Origin: Candidatus Hydrogenedentota bacterium | GTDB taxonomy: Bacteria; Hydrogenedentota; Hydrogenedentia; Hydrogenedentales; SLHB01 | Length of the DNA: 6,558 nt | Direction of reading: 5' to 3' | NCBI GenBank assembly: GCA_026387845.1 | Contig: JAPLKX010000534.1 | Location: 1 to 6,558, forward strand | Shown: positions 5,040 to 6,558 of the stretch, piece after piece | Layout: each line of letters begins with the position of its first letter | How positions within the stretch are numbered: the first letter of the stretch is position 1 | Translations under genes and position numbers: made by a program | The notes under the pieces: generated by a model | What the model was told of the DNA's origin: nothing | Seen by the model: only the letters and a program-made list of their open reading frames with translations | The model's database searches: none

Positions 5040-6558
5040 GCAAAGAAAAGAGGTCTGCGGGGGCCTGGTATACTTGAGCGCCTGGAAGCGGCGGGTCAAT
5101 TCTAACGGCATCCCCAGGCCCAATTCGGTACCAGAGTAATGAAGGGTCTTCGAGCGGCACATTGAATCGGAATCGGATCACCTGGGGCCGCTGATCTTCA
5201 GTGACGTGCAGCACTGTGGCGGTGAAACCATCGGTGGTTAGAACATCGCCAACGCGAAACGGATCCTGAGGGCCTCTAAAGGTTGTTCCGCAGGGGAATG
5301 CGAAGAATCCTCCTTCCTGCCACACGTCGATGGTATGGGTGTCAATCCGTGTGGCTTTGACTGCGGCGGTGCCCACGGCCAAAGCCCATGTATGACGAGG
5401 TACAGCCTGCCCGGTACCGAATCGTATGTGATATAGAGAGCACACGAACACGTCGAGCGGAGCACGCAGGATAACGAGGGATTTTTGTGCTACGTCGGGA
5501 TTTGCGGGCAGTTTGGATATTCCGAGTTCCATCGCCCTTCCAAAAACGCTCGCGCTGATTGAAGAAAAAGGCATGGCAAGAGGCGCAATGATTAGGTGCG
5601 CCCCAATAAGGAAATATACGGCGGCTTTGTTGAATCGGCGCCGCCAAGACGGTTGCGGGTTATTCCAGGCGGCCAGTGCTTTTTGGATAAACATAGCCAC
5701 CAGGGCCATGGCGCCGATGCCCGGAAAGCAAAGCAGGCGTTCGCCCGGAAGCGTAGCACACACCGGAAAAGCGGAGAGGACCATTCCGGCGGCCCAAAAA
5801 CGGGCCAAGGGGCGCGTGCGCGCGTCTGCTTTCAAGAGGGGCCAGAACAGGATGAAAAAGACGGCCATGGCGGCGATTCCCACGAGGCTGTGGATAGCCT
5901 GCCCGGATTGAGGCAGCAATACGTAAATATTCGCCGGAACGAGCCCCAACTGACCGTGAATCAAACTGGGAAGGTGCATGAGAATCGCCGACAGAAACCG
6001 CCCCGGATGGCTGAACGGATCCTGATACAGGCCCGACCCGCCTGTACCGTAGTTCTGGACGCGGTAAAAAATCAGGTATACCAACACTACCGCGGCGTAA
6101 GGAACCAAAGAAAGAAGGCGATTTCTAAAAGAACCCTTATCCATAAACAAAGCGTACGCCAGGAGATAGCCGCCCACGGAAACCATTGCTTCGCCGCAGC
6201 CGAGCCCTATTATGAGAGAGAGCGTGGCCAGCAGGACGCCGGATCGCATGGCGCCGCGGCGTCCGGCGTCGTGAGAGATTAATACGAGCACGCCGAACAA
6301 GGTCGTCATTAATGCATTTCGATTTGCGAGCCAGCCAGCAGGAATTCCATGGGCGTCGTCAATTGCATAGAGCAGCGCCGCCAGGCCCGCCACCCAAGGT
6401 ACAGGCAGCATACGGCGATAGAGCAGTGCAACCATTGCGCAAAGCAGGCCGTACCATAGCAGGCTGTGCGCGTGCATCAGCCACCATGCAGATCGGAAGA
6501 AGCGGAAATCGGCATAATGGGTGAGCGCGCTTAGCGGTCGAAAGAAAGACAGATTGGC
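4996..6558 (-). CDS. Polytopic membrane protein with C-terminal soluble domain, GT39-like N-terminus (5' end outside window)
   Basis: The minus-strand frame is open to the window edge, giving 520 residues ending at TAA (4996-4998). The ATG at 6475-6477 is internal, because 27 sense codons precede it and encode FFRPLSALTHYADF. That stretch resembles the FxRPLxxLxxxxDY segment of large bacterial membrane proteins related to GT39/PMT-type glycosyltransferases. About nine or ten hydrophobic helices follow, up to about residue 345, with DDAHGIPAGWLANRNAL in an early loop. The last 170 residues (VILRAPLDVF onward, 5505 to 4999) are non-membranous and rich in predicted beta-strand. No catalytic motif is certain, and the acidic N-terminal loop usual for GT39 enzymes would lie outside the window. 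A role in envelope glycan or lipid transfer is a guess. It converges on the acyltransferase gene and overlaps it tail to tail. Confidence 0.5.
   Translation of the reverse strand, partial: ANLSFFRPLSALTHYADFRFFRSAWWLMHAHSLLWYGLLCAMVALLYRRMLPVPWVAGLAALLYAIDDAHGIPAGWLANRNALMTTLFGVLVLISHDAGRRGAMRSGVLLATLSLIIGLGCGEAMVSVGGYLLAYALFMDKGSFRNRLLSLVPYAAVVLVYLIFYRVQNYGTGGSGLYQDPFSHPGRFLSAILMHLPSLIHGQLGLVPANIYVLLPQSGQAIHSLVGIAAMAVFFILFWPLLKADARTRPLARFWAAGMVLSAFPVCATLPGERLLCFPGIGAMALVAMFIQKALAAWNNPQPSWRRRFNKAAVYFLIGAHLIIAPLAMPFSSISASVFGRAMELGISKLPANPDVAQKSLVILRAPLDVFVCSLYHIRFGTGQAVPRHTWALAVGTAAVKATRIDTHTIDVWQEGGFFAFPCGTTFRGPQDPFRVGDVLTTDGFTATVLHVTEDQRPQVIRFRFNVPLEDPSLLWYRIGPGDAVRIDPPLPGAQVYQAPADLFSLLMPQWKSRRDLPAQ

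Noticed and set aside
5596..6282. 228-codon plus-strand reading frame
   Set aside because: It is antisense to the membrane-protein gene, whose hydrophobic helices and FRPL segment are coherent. The plus-strand translation is basic, low-complexity and unlike any family.

Overview
The window looks like a piece of a moderately high-GC bacterial chromosome. Genes have Shine-Dalgarno-like GGAG sites and are tightly packed, and palindromic and short tandem repeats sit in the gaps. The gene content (tandem DUF4139 proteins, a single-domain NAD(P)H-hydrate epimerase, a PlsC-like acyltransferase, a large polytopic membrane protein) together with these repeats suggests an uncultured PVC-type or Hydrogenedentes-like bacterium. 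That placement is an impression from memory, not proven by the sequence. No rRNA, tRNA, CRISPR array, transposase or phage gene is visible.

Layout. Positions 1-1055 (+) hold the 3' two thirds of a DUF4139 protein. Positions 1056-1250 form a short gap containing an inverted pair of REP-like palindromes, each able to fold into a terminator-like hairpin, and then a GTGA-loop hairpin just before the next ribosome binding site. A complete, secreted DUF4139 paralogue follows (1251-2720, +). It overlaps by 4 nt with nnrE (2717-3469, +), which encodes the epimerase that repairs damaged NAD(P)H. Positions 3470-3701 hold a run of 9-bp tandem repeats (GTGGACNNN) and a bulged hairpin. Next is a divergent lysophospholipid-type acyltransferase (3702-5039, +). 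It converges on, and overlaps by 44 bp, a minus-strand polytopic membrane protein (4996-6558) whose N-terminus lies outside the window.

How the genes relate. The two DUF4139 genes are clearly a tandem duplication, and nnrE appears translationally coupled to the second copy, but no biochemical link between DUF4139 and NAD(P)H repair is evident. The acyltransferase and membrane-protein genes have visibly lower GC than the first half, so the junction around 3470-3700 looks like a boundary between two unrelated blocks.

I see no convincing multi-gene novel system. The points most worth a second look are the REP-like repeat family (two inverted copies plus a partial copy inside the start of the acyltransferase gene), the 9-bp tandem array, a Glu-to-His change in the acyltransferase PEG-type motif, and a 15-bp in-frame duplication in nnrE.
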